The notes under the pieces: generated by a model
The model's input: the letters and a program-made list of their open reading frames with translations, nothing else
Told to the model about the DNA's origin: nothing
Databases searched by the model: none
Assembly: GCA_020440825.1 (NCBI GenBank)
Contig: JAGRNJ010000030.1
Location: 1 to 37,541, forward strand
Direction: 5' to 3'
Source of the DNA: Leptospiraceae bacterium
GTDB lineage: Bacteria > Spirochaetota > Leptospiria > Turneriellales > Turneriellaceae
DNA: 37,541 bases
Position numbers and translations under genes: made by a program
Shown: one piece after another, positions 15,290-23,101 of the stretch
Position numbering within the stretch: the stretch's first letter is position 1
How the letters are laid out: each line of letters opens with the position of its first letter

Positions 15290-17290
15290 TCAATCTGCGA
15301 GATACAATCGATATGGTGATTCGGGAAATTTATTGAGATAATCCTGCTTATCTTTCTTATTTTGCAGGCTTAACAGATAGTCGATCTCAGGATGCAGAAT
15401 TGCTGAGGTGTCCTGACTTCTTATTTTAGTCAATATGAGAACACCCTCCTGGGTGTTGCCTTTCTGTAAAAGCCAGCGTCCTTTCCAGTAGCCTAAGATG
15501 GCGGCAACTTCATTTTCTTTCTCAAGCAACTGGTTAAATTTGGCCCAGTCAGATTCACGCATTCCATCTGGAAAACGCGCGATGGCCAGACATAGTTCTC
15601 TTACCCCATCGATCTCTCGGTATTGTTTCAAAAGAAAGGTCAAGTAAACAGCCTGATTGCCGTAAGAGCCGGGAGTCTCAAGATATTTTTCTAGCAGTTC
15701 TTCGGCCGTTTTTTCATTGCCTTTGTTTAATTCAATAAGAGCAGAATGGAAATTATATTCGGCAGGATATCTGCGAATTTCAACAGACAATTGCTCAAAA
15801 TTATCGGTTAAAAACAAAAGACGTTGATGCATTTTAATGGCTTCAATCATTGTATTATTTTTCAACATCTGCAGGGCCTCAGAAAAGTTCTGATTCTGAA
15901 ATGCAATTTTTGCCGCAAGCAGCTTAACTTCATTATTGTTCGAATACAATGGAACTTGCAGCAGCTCATAACAGTACTGTTCCTGCCAGCTGTTAAATGG
16001 TGGCTTAGGGCGCGCAGCAATGGTGACCGTCTCTTGCTCAAAATCGACAAGAGATTTTAATAAAATTATTTTCTCGGCTGCCTGCAGGTTCTCCCGGCCC
16101 AGCAGATACTGCTGTAAAACAGTATGTCTTCTGGCTAAAGAAAGGGCCGCAGCCAGGCTCATGCGATTTCCCTCGTCTTGCAGGGCCGTACACTTGTCTA
16201 TCTCATTGTGAATCTCAGCATCGCTCGCCCAGTTGAGCATGAGATTTATCGATTCTTTGCAAATTTCGGGAAACTCCGGTTTTAATTTCTGCATTCCTGC
16301 ATAATACTCTTTTTCACCGGCAGATTTTAAGATCTCATTTTTCAAAGACATGTAGCGAAACTGAGGAATAAGATTGAGCTTGAAGTATTTTTCAAGAAGA
16401 TAAGACGATTCACTTGCTTCAGAATCTGCCATCAAATAGAAGATTTCCTGGTCGTGCAGTTTCCCTCCGTTTTGAATTCCGTCCCTGATTTCAGACAGCG
16501 CCTTTTTGACATCGCCGTTCTGGAAATAGAAGTCGGCAATGATTCGCCGTCCGAAGTCTCCAATTTCCCGTAGTTGGGCCAGGTATTTTTGAGCTTCATT
16601 TTGCCGGCCTTCACGATATAAAAAACTGATTTTCTTTTGCAAGGCATCTGTATCCAGTTTACGTTCGAGTATGAAGTCGAGACAGGCATGTGCTTTATCG
16701 TATTCCTGATAAGTATGATAATACGTTGCCTGGTAAAACTTAATCTGTAATTCATTGAGGCCCGATTGTTTTAACAGGGCAGTATATTTCGGCAAATCAG
16801 TGACTACTGCCAGCTGGCTCCACTGGCTCTCATTGAGAGAAATCGGATACTGCTCAAAAAGACGTATAAAATCGGGAATATTATTATTCTGCAGCAATAA
16901 AGGCATCCACTGTCTTGCCAGATAGATTTGTGAGCGGTCTTTTAGAATCATCGCAATCGGTCTTTCACGATTAAACGAAGTTTCTCCCAGCCGGTAGATA
17001 TCCAGTAATCTTGCTAAAGCCCGTTTTGAAAATGTTTCATCATTATCGAGCAATTCCAGATATAATCTGGCAGAGGCGGGCAGTTCCCGATTCTGAAAAT
17101 AGCACTCAGCCAGAGTTGTTTTTTCAGGGGCAATGAGTCGAACCTGGGATGCCTTATTTTTCAAGCTTACGCATTCATCGGGAAAAGATTGGGAAAAAAC
17201 GGAACTAAAATTACAGACGATTATAATAATAAAAAAGAGAGAATTAATTGACCGGATTGTAGCCAAGATCCCTGCAGCTGCCCTGATCAT
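15290..17290 (-). CDS. Secreted helical-repeat (TPR-like) protein
   Basis: About 666 residues, almost entirely helical pairs of TPR-like spacing after a signal segment ending near FSSVFSQS. Low sequence conservation of individual repeats prevents counting them. A protein-interaction scaffold in the periplasm or on the surface is the likely role. Start choice is hard: TTG at 17311 has AAGGTAGG upstream, ATG at 17290 has no ribosome site, and TTG at 17266 is preceded by AGGGA and would give the cleanest signal peptide. All three overlap the end of the upstream lipoprotein gene, so translation is probably coupled. Last gene of the pcnB operon. Confidence 0.78.
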   Translation of the reverse strand: MIRAAAGILATIRSINSLFFIIIIVCNFSSVFSQSFPDECVSLKNKASQVRLIAPEKTTLAECYFQNRELPASARLYLELLDNDETFSKRALARLLDIYRLGETSFNRERPIAMILKDRSQIYLARQWMPLLLQNNNIPDFIRLFEQYPISLNESQWSQLAVVTDLPKYTALLKQSGLNELQIKFYQATYYHTYQEYDKAHACLDFILERKLDTDALQKKISFLYREGRQNEAQKYLAQLREIGDFGRRIIADFYFQNGDVKKALSEIRDGIQNGGKLHDQEIFYLMADSEASESSYLLEKYFKLNLIPQFRYMSLKNEILKSAGEKEYYAGMQKLKPEFPEICKESINLMLNWASDAEIHNEIDKCTALQDEGNRMSLAAALSLARRHTVLQQYLLGRENLQAAEKIILLKSLVDFEQETVTIAARPKPPFNSWQEQYCYELLQVPLYSNNNEVKLLAAKIAFQNQNFSEALQMLKNNTMIEAIKMHQRLLFLTDNFEQLSVEIRRYPAEYNFHSALIELNKGNEKTAEELLEKYLETPGSYGNQAVYLTFLLKQYREIDGVRELCLAIARFPDGMRESDWAKFNQLLEKENEVAAILGYWKGRWLLQKGNTQEGVLILTKIRSQDTSAILHPEIDYLLSLQNKKDKQDYLNKFPESPYRLYLAD

Positions 17291-17531
17291 TCCAGATTCG
17301 AACTGTTTCAACCTGGCCTACCTTAAACAATTCTGGCAGGCACTGGTCTTTCGCAATGTTATCTCTGCATTCAAAACGGGTTGAGAGTAGATTTTCTGTA
17401 ATGAGCTCATACGTTCTAATTTCATCTATACAGGCAGAGGGTGCCGGGTCAAGTAGAGTACAGCTGCATTGCAGGTTAGTAAAGCCCAGAGTTGCCAGTA
17501 TCAATACCGGTAAACGGGTACTCTGCTTCAA
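17244..17531 (-). CDS. Small predicted lipoprotein
   Basis: About 95 residues. I choose the TTG at 17531, one base after the stop of the reductase gene, because it gives a classical signal peptide (MKQSTRLPVLILATLGF) ending in a loose lipobox TNLQC. The mature part has about six more cysteines, suggesting disulfides in the periplasm. The frame is open further up to 17576, but that would run into the reductase gene. Family unknown. It overlaps the start of the downstream repeat protein by 23-68 nt depending on that start. Four genes packed this way argue for one transcript from pcnB. Confidence 0.65.
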   Translation of the reverse strand: MKQSTRLPVLILATLGFTNLQCSCTLLDPAPSACIDEIRTYELITENLLSTRFECRDNIAKDQCLPELFKVGQVETVRIWNDQGSCRDLGYNPVN

Positions 17532-17532
17532 T

Positions 17533-18567
17533 TTACTTATTTTGCGACAGATGGCTTCTGTCGGTAAATTTATCAAAAAAGATATTGCTGCCCTGAATTC
17601 CTTTCTCTTTTAAAATTGGTATTGCCGCATCAATCATGACAGGTGGTCCACACAGATAAGCCTGGGATTCACTACTTAAATTTGCCTGCGCAATAAATTC
17701 TGTAACCAGACCTCGAGCCCCTTTCCATTTTGAATCGGGTTTTACATGGGAGAGCACGGGTACAAAATTAAACTGTCCCTTCCATTTTGCCGCAATCGCT
17801 TCAATTTCAGAAACGCAGTAAAGATCACGTTGTTCCCGAACCCCGAATAGAAAAGTTACATCTCGTTTTATTTTCCCTGCCGCTTCTTTGAAAATAGCCA
17901 GAATTGGTGCCAGACCGCTGCCACCAGCAATCGCTATGATCGGGTCATTGCCTTCCCGCAGGTAAAAACTTCCGAATGGAGAGCGAACTTGAAGAATCTG
18001 GTTCTTTTTAGCTTCGCCAAACAGCCACTCACTGAATTCCCCACCCGGGGTTTTACGAATAAAAAACTGCAGTTCTTTCGAACCAGCCGGTGAAGCCATT
18101 GAATAGCTGCGAGGGGCGATTCGATCGGGTACAGTCAAGTTGGCATACTGCCCGGCTTTGTATTTAGATTTTTCGGGAATGGCAACCTTCAGTTCAATAA
18201 TGTCGTGTGTAAGTTTCTCGATGGATGTGATTTTACCGGCAAATTCTTCGCTCTCATCTTCTTCGAGCGCAACAATCAGGTCACTGCGCGGAACTGTCTG
18301 GCATGCAAGAACGAAGCCTCGCTTTCGCTCTTCTTCGGTGAGAATCAACGACATGTCGGACAGGGCCAGGTATTCCCCTTCGAGAAGCAGGCATTTACAG
18401 GTAGTACAGCTGCCTGCCTGGCAGCTATAGGGAAAATCTATTCCCGCATTGAGAGCAGCTGACAGTACTGACTGTTTTTCTTTGACAGGAAATTCCCGGC
18501 CGTCATTTTGTAAAACGGCCGAGTATACTTTTTTAGGTTTGGGTTTTAGTTTAGAGAGAATTCCCAT
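17533..18567 (-). CDS. Plant-type 2Fe-2S ferredoxin fused to FAD/NAD(P) reductase
   Basis: 344 residues. An N-terminal [2Fe-2S] domain has Cys49, Cys54, Cys57 and Cys89 in the CX4CX2C...C pattern. A ferredoxin-NADP reductase module follows with FAD motif RSYSMAS (about 152), nucleotide site GGSGLAPILAIF (about 215) and CGPPVMI (about 308). This order is that of oxygenase reductase subunits (MmoC, TmoF type) and AscD-like enzymes. Such proteins pass electrons from NAD(P)H to a hydroxylase or dehydratase. No oxygenase is adjacent; the dioxygenase-like gene at 30530 is of a different, 2-oxoglutarate type and would not need it. It starts 12 nt after pcnB. Confidence 0.88.
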   Translation of the reverse strand: MGILSKLKPKPKKVYSAVLQNDGREFPVKEKQSVLSAALNAGIDFPYSCQAGSCTTCKCLLLEGEYLALSDMSLILTEEERKRGFVLACQTVPRSDLIVALEEDESEEFAGKITSIEKLTHDIIELKVAIPEKSKYKAGQYANLTVPDRIAPRSYSMASPAGSKELQFFIRKTPGGEFSEWLFGEAKKNQILQVRSPFGSFYLREGNDPIIAIAGGSGLAPILAIFKEAAGKIKRDVTFLFGVREQRDLYCVSEIEAIAAKWKGQFNFVPVLSHVKPDSKWKGARGLVTEFIAQANLSSESQAYLCGPPVMIDAAIPILKEKGIQGSNIFFDKFTDRSHLSQNK

Positions 18568-18579
18568 GGTAACTTTGGT

Positions 18580-20076
18580 TCAACTTACCGCATTCTGGGT
18601 TGAACCTCCTCCTTTTCTTCTACGCGGTCGATAGCGTTTTCGACCTCCGTTTTGCCCCTGGCGTCCTTCATTGCCCTGGTATTCCTTATGGTTTTCTCTA
18701 GGGCGACTGTTGCTCGCTGCAACATCTTCTGCATGCTGTCTCTGCATCTGCATTTCGCTCAGTGATCGTTGAAATACTTTGCGAATTGACTGGGGCAGTT
18801 TTTTACGCAGACCAATTTCCCAAAAGAGTGCCCGTTGAATTGATTCTTCATCATTTCTGGCCCGGGCGATAATTTTGTAAAGGGTAAATGATTCGGCAAA
18901 ATGTTCAGTTTCCTGAAAGTCCCGTACCCAGCCTTTTCTTTCTTTTGCTTCGCGGCCAAACAGTGATTGTGTAGCAAACATTAAAGTGAGACGATCAACT
19001 TCTTTGCGTGTAAGACCGAATTCTTTTTCAATCTTGATGAGTTTGTCCCGCACAATTTTTTCAATAGTCTTTGGTTTGTCTGTGAAATCAATGCCCGCAA
19101 GCATGTAGTCGGCAATCAATAGAGCATAATAGATCGTAGTATTGATATCTTCATGCTCTTGAATCATGCGGTCACCGATCGCGATGCGAATGCCTAACTG
19201 AGATTGCAAAAAGTAATGTTCATCTGCACCCTCGGGTAATGTTGACGAAGCAACTTCAGGAAACAGAACTTCGAACAGACCATGATGCACCATCTTGCCA
19301 AAAACTTTCAATGACTGGCCGGTACGAAAAATTTTATTGTATTCTTCGTGCAGGCGGGCCTGGGATGCCTTGAGCAGCAATTTGCGGTGCTTGTTTATTC
19401 CTTTGACCAGTTTCGGGTGCAGTGAGAAGTCGAGCAACCCGGCAAACTTGATTGCCCGCAGTATACGAACAGGATCTTCAGGCAGAGAGATATCTTCATC
19501 ACCAATGATTCTGATAATCTTTTCCTGCAGGTCTTCAAAACCCCCGCAATAGTCTATAATTGTTTCGTTGCGTACATCGAACAGTAATGAGTTTAATGTA
19601 AAATCGCGACGAGCCACATCTTCTTTAAATGTACCGTATTGATTGTCTTTTTTGAGCATAAGCTCATCAACATCTTTTGCGGTACGCCGGTTTTCAGGCA
19701 GAGATCGGGCAGTTGAAACCTCAATTATTTTGTTTCCGCGAAATACAATGTGTACTATGCGAAAACGTTTTCCGATTAAGCGACTGTTATTAAAGATTTT
19801 TTTAACATCGTTAGGACGTGCATTTGTTACTATGTCATAATCTTTAGGCAGGCGATTTAAGAGCAAGTCTCTCACTCCGCCCCCTACAAGATAAGCTTTA
19901 TAACCGAATTGTTGTAAACGTCCTATGACCTTCACTGCATCTGAATCGAGATGCGCTTGACGAACATGATGAAATTCTGAGTAAATTCGCTTCCCTTCGG
20001 GATATTTGAGAATTTTGTCTGCCGAAATTGCTCTGCGTTGTAAGAAAAAACGTTTGAGTATTCCTAGCATACCCAT
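18580..20076 (-). CDS. pcnB: Poly(A) polymerase PcnB
   Basis: 498 residues. The class II nucleotidyltransferase head reads LVGGGVRDLLLNRLPKDYDIVT (about 61-83). The short signature LIGKRFRIVHIVF (about 99-111) is the one that separates bacterial poly(A) polymerases from CCA-adding enzymes. The C-terminus (about 455-498) is strongly basic, with RKRYRPRRRKGGG, fitting RNA binding. It adds 3' poly(A) tails that promote RNA decay. Two in-frame ATGs, 20076 and 20070, are equally possible. First gene of a four-gene minus-strand operon, divergent from the glycosidase. Confidence 0.9.
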   Translation of the reverse strand: MGMLGILKRFFLQRRAISADKILKYPEGKRIYSEFHHVRQAHLDSDAVKVIGRLQQFGYKAYLVGGGVRDLLLNRLPKDYDIVTNARPNDVKKIFNNSRLIGKRFRIVHIVFRGNKIIEVSTARSLPENRRTAKDVDELMLKKDNQYGTFKEDVARRDFTLNSLLFDVRNETIIDYCGGFEDLQEKIIRIIGDEDISLPEDPVRILRAIKFAGLLDFSLHPKLVKGINKHRKLLLKASQARLHEEYNKIFRTGQSLKVFGKMVHHGLFEVLFPEVASSTLPEGADEHYFLQSQLGIRIAIGDRMIQEHEDINTTIYYALLIADYMLAGIDFTDKPKTIEKIVRDKLIKIEKEFGLTRKEVDRLTLMFATQSLFGREAKERKGWVRDFQETEHFAESFTLYKIIARARNDEESIQRALFWEIGLRKKLPQSIRKVFQRSLSEMQMQRQHAEDVAASNSRPRENHKEYQGNEGRQGQNGGRKRYRPRRRKGGGSTQNAVS

Positions 20077-20147
20077 ATATAAGGATGTAATACAGGTTTA
20101 CAATCAAAATTCTGTTTACTTTCTATGGGTGCGACCCAGTTTGAGCC

Positions 20148-21674
20148 ATGATTTATATTTTCATCGCGCTTGGTATTCTTATTTTTTTTATATTCGTGCC
20201 GGTTTTTGGCAAAAAAAGATCAAAAGTACGCTACACCTTGCGTGAAGAAAAGGGCCCTTACACCTTGCCCGAGAAATTTATGTGGGGAACTTCGACTGCC
20301 GCACAACAGATCGAAACACAGCAGAAAACAGACTGGACCGATTTTGAGAATTCTGCGTATAAAAATAGACGATTTGACACTCTCGCACCGGGTAAGGCAA
20401 AGCCGGGGCATATTCATAATCTGGGGGCTTATTCGAAAGAGGTTATAAAAAAGAAAACAGATCATGATGCCAGAATTGAAAAAGATCTGGCGCTGGCAAA
20501 AAAGCTGGGTCACAATGCATATCGCTTTTCTGTCGACTGGGCCAGATTATTCCCGAAACCGGGTATGTCGAGCCCGTCAAAAGCAGGAATCGCCTTTTAT
20601 CAGCGCGTACTGGACGCCTGTCGAAAAAATAAGCTGACGCCATCATTGACCCTGTTTCACTTTTCATCACCCTCCTGGTTATGGCAAGATACTGTTAAAG
20701 GCTGGGAAAACCCGAACACGATTGAAGAATTCCAATCATTAACAAGAGGGGTTGCCGAGCATTTTATTGACCAGGTAGACCATTGGTGTACCCTCAATGA
20801 GCCAATGGTATATGTTTATAACGGGTATTTAGACGGAGTGTTCCCGCCTTTAGAGCAAAGAGGCAATCCGGCTAAGGTAGCCCCTATCATATCGAATCTA
20901 TTGAAAGGGCATGCTGCGGCTTACCATATTTTGCATGATGCAGCCAGGGCAAAAAATAAAGAGATTCAGGTAGGTCTTACCCAGCATACCCGCGCTTTTG
21001 AGCCTTATCGAAACTATGCTGTGCTTGATCGCATTACTGCTTCAATTATTGAACAGGCATTTATCTGGGATATGCTCGACGCAATCGAGACTGGCCATTT
21101 TGCACCAAAAACCGGAGGGGCAAGAGAGAACATTCCCGGCCTTGCCGGAACCCAGGACTATGTAGGCATAAACTATTACGGGCGTTTTTATGTAAAAACA
21201 GATATAACCCGGCCAATGAAATTTGAAGTGCTGATGCACGATGAGCATGACCCGGGCGAAAAAATAAACCAGTTGGGTTGGGCCCTGTACCCCAAGGGAT
21301 TTTATGACGTGCTTGCGTCTGCCCATGCTAAATACAATAAGCCGATCTATATTCTCGAAAACGGGACAGCCGATGATCAGGATGATGATAAAATACGACA
21401 ATCTGTACTGGTCAATCATCTCAAAGAGATATATCATGTTATTAAAGAGAAGGGGGCGGATGTACGCGGTTATTTCCATTGGTCTCTAATCGATAATTTT
21501 GAGTGGGCAGAAGGTTTTGAAGCTCGCTTTGGTCTGGTCAAGATAGATTATGCCAAAAACTTCAAACGCATACCTCGCCCCTCTGCTGAATTATACCGGG
21601 AAATTATCGAAGCTAACGGGGTGACTGAGGCTATCTGGCGCTACTATACTGCTCTCAACGAAGCGAATGGATGA
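20148..21674 (+). CDS. Membrane-anchored family 1 glycoside hydrolase
   Basis: 508 residues. An N-terminal hydrophobic helix (about 1-20) is followed by a basic stretch (GKKRSK), which predicts a signal anchor with the catalytic domain attached; orientation is uncertain, because positives after the helix favour the catalytic domain staying in the cytoplasm. The GH1 barrel shows FMWGTSTAAQQIE, acid/base Glu218 in TLNEP and nucleophile Glu404 in ILENGT. Both catalytic glutamates are present. Retaining beta-glycosidase; sugar specificity is not determinable. Membrane-anchored GH1 enzymes are uncommon. The stop overlaps the next gene by 8 nt. Confidence 0.92.
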   Translation: MIYIFIALGILIFFIFVPVFGKKRSKVRYTLREEKGPYTLPEKFMWGTSTAAQQIETQQKTDWTDFENSAYKNRRFDTLAPGKAKPGHIHNLGAYSKEVIKKKTDHDARIEKDLALAKKLGHNAYRFSVDWARLFPKPGMSSPSKAGIAFYQRVLDACRKNKLTPSLTLFHFSSPSWLWQDTVKGWENPNTIEEFQSLTRGVAEHFIDQVDHWCTLNEPMVYVYNGYLDGVFPPLEQRGNPAKVAPIISNLLKGHAAAYHILHDAARAKNKEIQVGLTQHTRAFEPYRNYAVLDRITASIIEQAFIWDMLDAIETGHFAPKTGGARENIPGLAGTQDYVGINYYGRFYVKTDITRPMKFEVLMHDEHDPGEKINQLGWALYPKGFYDVLASAHAKYNKPIYILENGTADDQDDDKIRQSVLVNHLKEIYHVIKEKGADVRGYFHWSLIDNFEWAEGFEARFGLVKIDYAKNFKRIPRPSAELYREIIEANGVTEAIWRYYTALNEANG

Positions 21675-21933
21675 ACATAATTTCAATCAAATTATGCGGC
21701 CGCGCAAAGTTTGTGTGTGTCGCAGTGTTGACAAGAAAACGCTAGAAGAGGCTGTAAAAAATGGTGCGCGAACTCTGGGACAGCTGACCTTGCAGACCGG
21801 TGCAGCGCGTAACTGTGGTACCTGCCTGCCGCAGGTAATTGAAATTCTGCACGATACCCTGGAGCAAGTTGAAGCGGCTGAATCTGGCCAGGAACCTCTG
21901 CCTTTCAAAAAAGTCGAAAACGCAATTGAATGA
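21667..21933 (+). CDS. Bfd-like [2Fe-2S] domain protein
   Basis: 88 residues. Cys16 and Cys18 (CVC) plus Cys50 and Cys53 (CGTC) form the CXC...CX2C pattern of the BFD-like [2Fe-2S] fold found in bacterioferritin-associated ferredoxin, NirB and NasB. In Bfd, the protein reduces bacterioferritin to release iron; no bacterioferritin is in this window. The C-terminal about 25 residues are acidic. The ATG lies within the end of the glycosidase gene, giving an 8-nt overlap, so it is translationally coupled to a gene of no obvious related function. Its stop touches the stop of the convergent recombinase-like gene. Confidence 0.82.
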   Translation: MDEHNFNQIMRPRKVCVCRSVDKKTLEEAVKNGARTLGQLTLQTGAARNCGTCLPQVIEILHDTLEQVEAAESGQEPLPFKKVENAIE

Positions 21934-22758
21934 CTAATTCAGCTTTACCGGCTCAATTAAATCGTTATTGGCAGAATTTTTCTGGCGGTCATAATAAGCC
22001 AGATAGCTGTATCGCAGTAGATTCGGGTTTACCAGAGATTTCCCTTCTTCGTCTACCCAGCCAAGCAGGTTTGCTGCCCGTTGCAGTGCCCGGTAAACTG
22101 AATATCTGTCTAATGGTTTTCCTGATTTTGTTTCAAATAACCAGATTTTAGAGGCATAGGTTTTTAAGATCAATTCAAACAGGGAACTCGAGATAGTGTA
22201 TCCCTTGCTCGGGTTGCTGGTGTTGCAGTAAATTATCTTTGAGTCGGTTTTTTTTGCACAATCTACTAACTTGAGGTCTAATGCAGACTGAATTCTGGCA
22301 CCGGTATTGATGAGAAACATGATTACCGGTTTATAGTGTGGCTGAACATGGTTAACCAATTCTTGCAGTTGATTCAGGTTCAGTGCTTCAAGCATTTTTA
22401 CATTTTTTTGGTGGGGTACTTTGATCTGGTCGATTTCCTGTAAAATTACAGCCAGCTCAAGTTTTCGGGATTGTGAATTCAAGGTTTCCTGTACGGCTTT
22501 TTTTAACGCAAAGATTTTAACTTTCAAAGTCGATAAACTGATTTCACCGGTCTGTGTCTTTTGCCTCGCGTCTTCAATAAACTGCATGATACTGGCCAGT
22601 GAGACCGGTTCATTCTGCTGGCTTGAGTTGAACTTTCGAATTACCCCTTTGTATGTCTCTGGCCACCGGGGATTTACCGGCAAAGAAATCCCGATAGGGT
22701 TTTTTAACACACTGAGATAGTAATTTTTCTGATTCGAGGGATATAAAGCCTTGTCCAT
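21934..22758 (-). CDS. Tyrosine-recombinase-like protein lacking the catalytic tyrosine
   Basis: 274 residues. Core-binding-like helices at about 50-110 are followed by a catalytic-type domain. Arg155 in INTGARIQSALDL corresponds to the first active-site arginine, and PNLLRYSYLAYY (about 245-256) matches the HxLRHT box with Arg249 kept but the first His replaced by Asn. The frame ends 25 residues after that box, before where the second His/Trp and the nucleophilic Tyr should be. It therefore looks catalytically dead or truncated. No continuation is visible in the other frames before the convergent gene. Divergent from an Arc-like gene. ATG at 22758 has no good ribosome site. Confidence 0.7.
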   Translation of the reverse strand: MDKALYPSNQKNYYLSVLKNPIGISLPVNPRWPETYKGVIRKFNSSQQNEPVSLASIMQFIEDARQKTQTGEISLSTLKVKIFALKKAVQETLNSQSRKLELAVILQEIDQIKVPHQKNVKMLEALNLNQLQELVNHVQPHYKPVIMFLINTGARIQSALDLKLVDCAKKTDSKIIYCNTSNPSKGYTISSSLFELILKTYASKIWLFETKSGKPLDRYSVYRALQRAANLLGWVDEEGKSLVNPNLLRYSYLAYYDRQKNSANNDLIEPVKLN

Positions 22759-22766
22759 ACGTTGAA

Positions 22767-22855
22767 TATCGCACAGGGAGTCTCCCTGACAAGAAAATTC
22801 GAGAGACTGTATTAAACAATAATGAAAATTGTGTTGTATTTATTTCTGTGCGATA
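22767..22855. promoter_or_regulatory. Operator-like palindrome and inverted repeat in divergent intergenic region
   Basis: A perfect 15-bp palindrome cagggagtctccctg lies at 22774-22788, just upstream of the recombinase-like gene. In addition tatcgcacag (22767-22776) is the exact reverse complement of ctgtgcgata (22846-22855). The region separates the recombinase-like gene from the Arc-like gene, so both signals are well placed as binding sites for the small ribbon-helix-helix protein. Confidence 0.6.
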
Positions 22856-22873
22856 ATGCTGTTTATTAAAGGT

Positions 22874-22901
22874 TTGACAAACTGAACTTGTCTGATAGGC
22901 T
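22874..22901 (+). promoter_or_regulatory. Promoter of the Arc-like gene
   Basis: TTGACA (22874-22879), a 16-nt spacer and TAGGCT (22896-22901) with an upstream TG at 22893-22894 that makes an extended -10. The expected transcript start near 22908 leaves a leader of about 16 nt before the ATG. Confidence 0.5.
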
Positions 22902-22923
22902 GTGCAAAAACTACGGAGTCAAA

Positions 22924-23100
22924 ATGTCAGGAAAAAAGAACATTGCTGAAGCAACCGGTATTCCAAGAATTCAAAGAAGTTTGTACTTTCCTGTTGAGCT
23001 GCTCGATACGATTTCAGAAGAAGCCAAGCGGGAGAGACGTTCTTTTAACCAACAGGTAATTTATATGCTGGAAAACCTGGTAGACCAGAAAGCCAGCTGA
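22924..23100 (+). CDS. Arc-type ribbon-helix-helix DNA-binding protein
   Basis: 58 residues from the ATG at 22924, which has a strong CGGAG Shine-Dalgarno; a TTG at 22888 in the same frame lies inside the promoter and is rejected. The pattern IQRSLYFPVELLDTISEEAKRERRSFNQQVIYMLENLV is the beta strand plus two helices of the MetJ/Arc fold. Such proteins bind palindromic operators as dimers of dimers, often to repress themselves and a divergent neighbour. The gene lies divergent from the recombinase-like gene with palindromic DNA between. The pair could be a phage or mobile-element remnant, or a domesticated regulator. Confidence 0.82.
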   Translation: MSGKKNIAEATGIPRIQRSLYFPVELLDTISEEAKRERRSFNQQVIYMLENLVDQKAS

Positions 23101-23101
23101 T

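Noticed and set aside
17533-18567. Reductase partner for the dioxygenase-like gene at 30530
   Set aside because: 2-oxoglutarate dioxygenases do not need a ferredoxin reductase, and the two genes are 12 kb apart.
22888-22923. Longer Arc-like protein starting at a TTG
   Set aside because: The extra codons overlap the predicted -10 box, and the downstream ATG has a strong Shine-Dalgarno.
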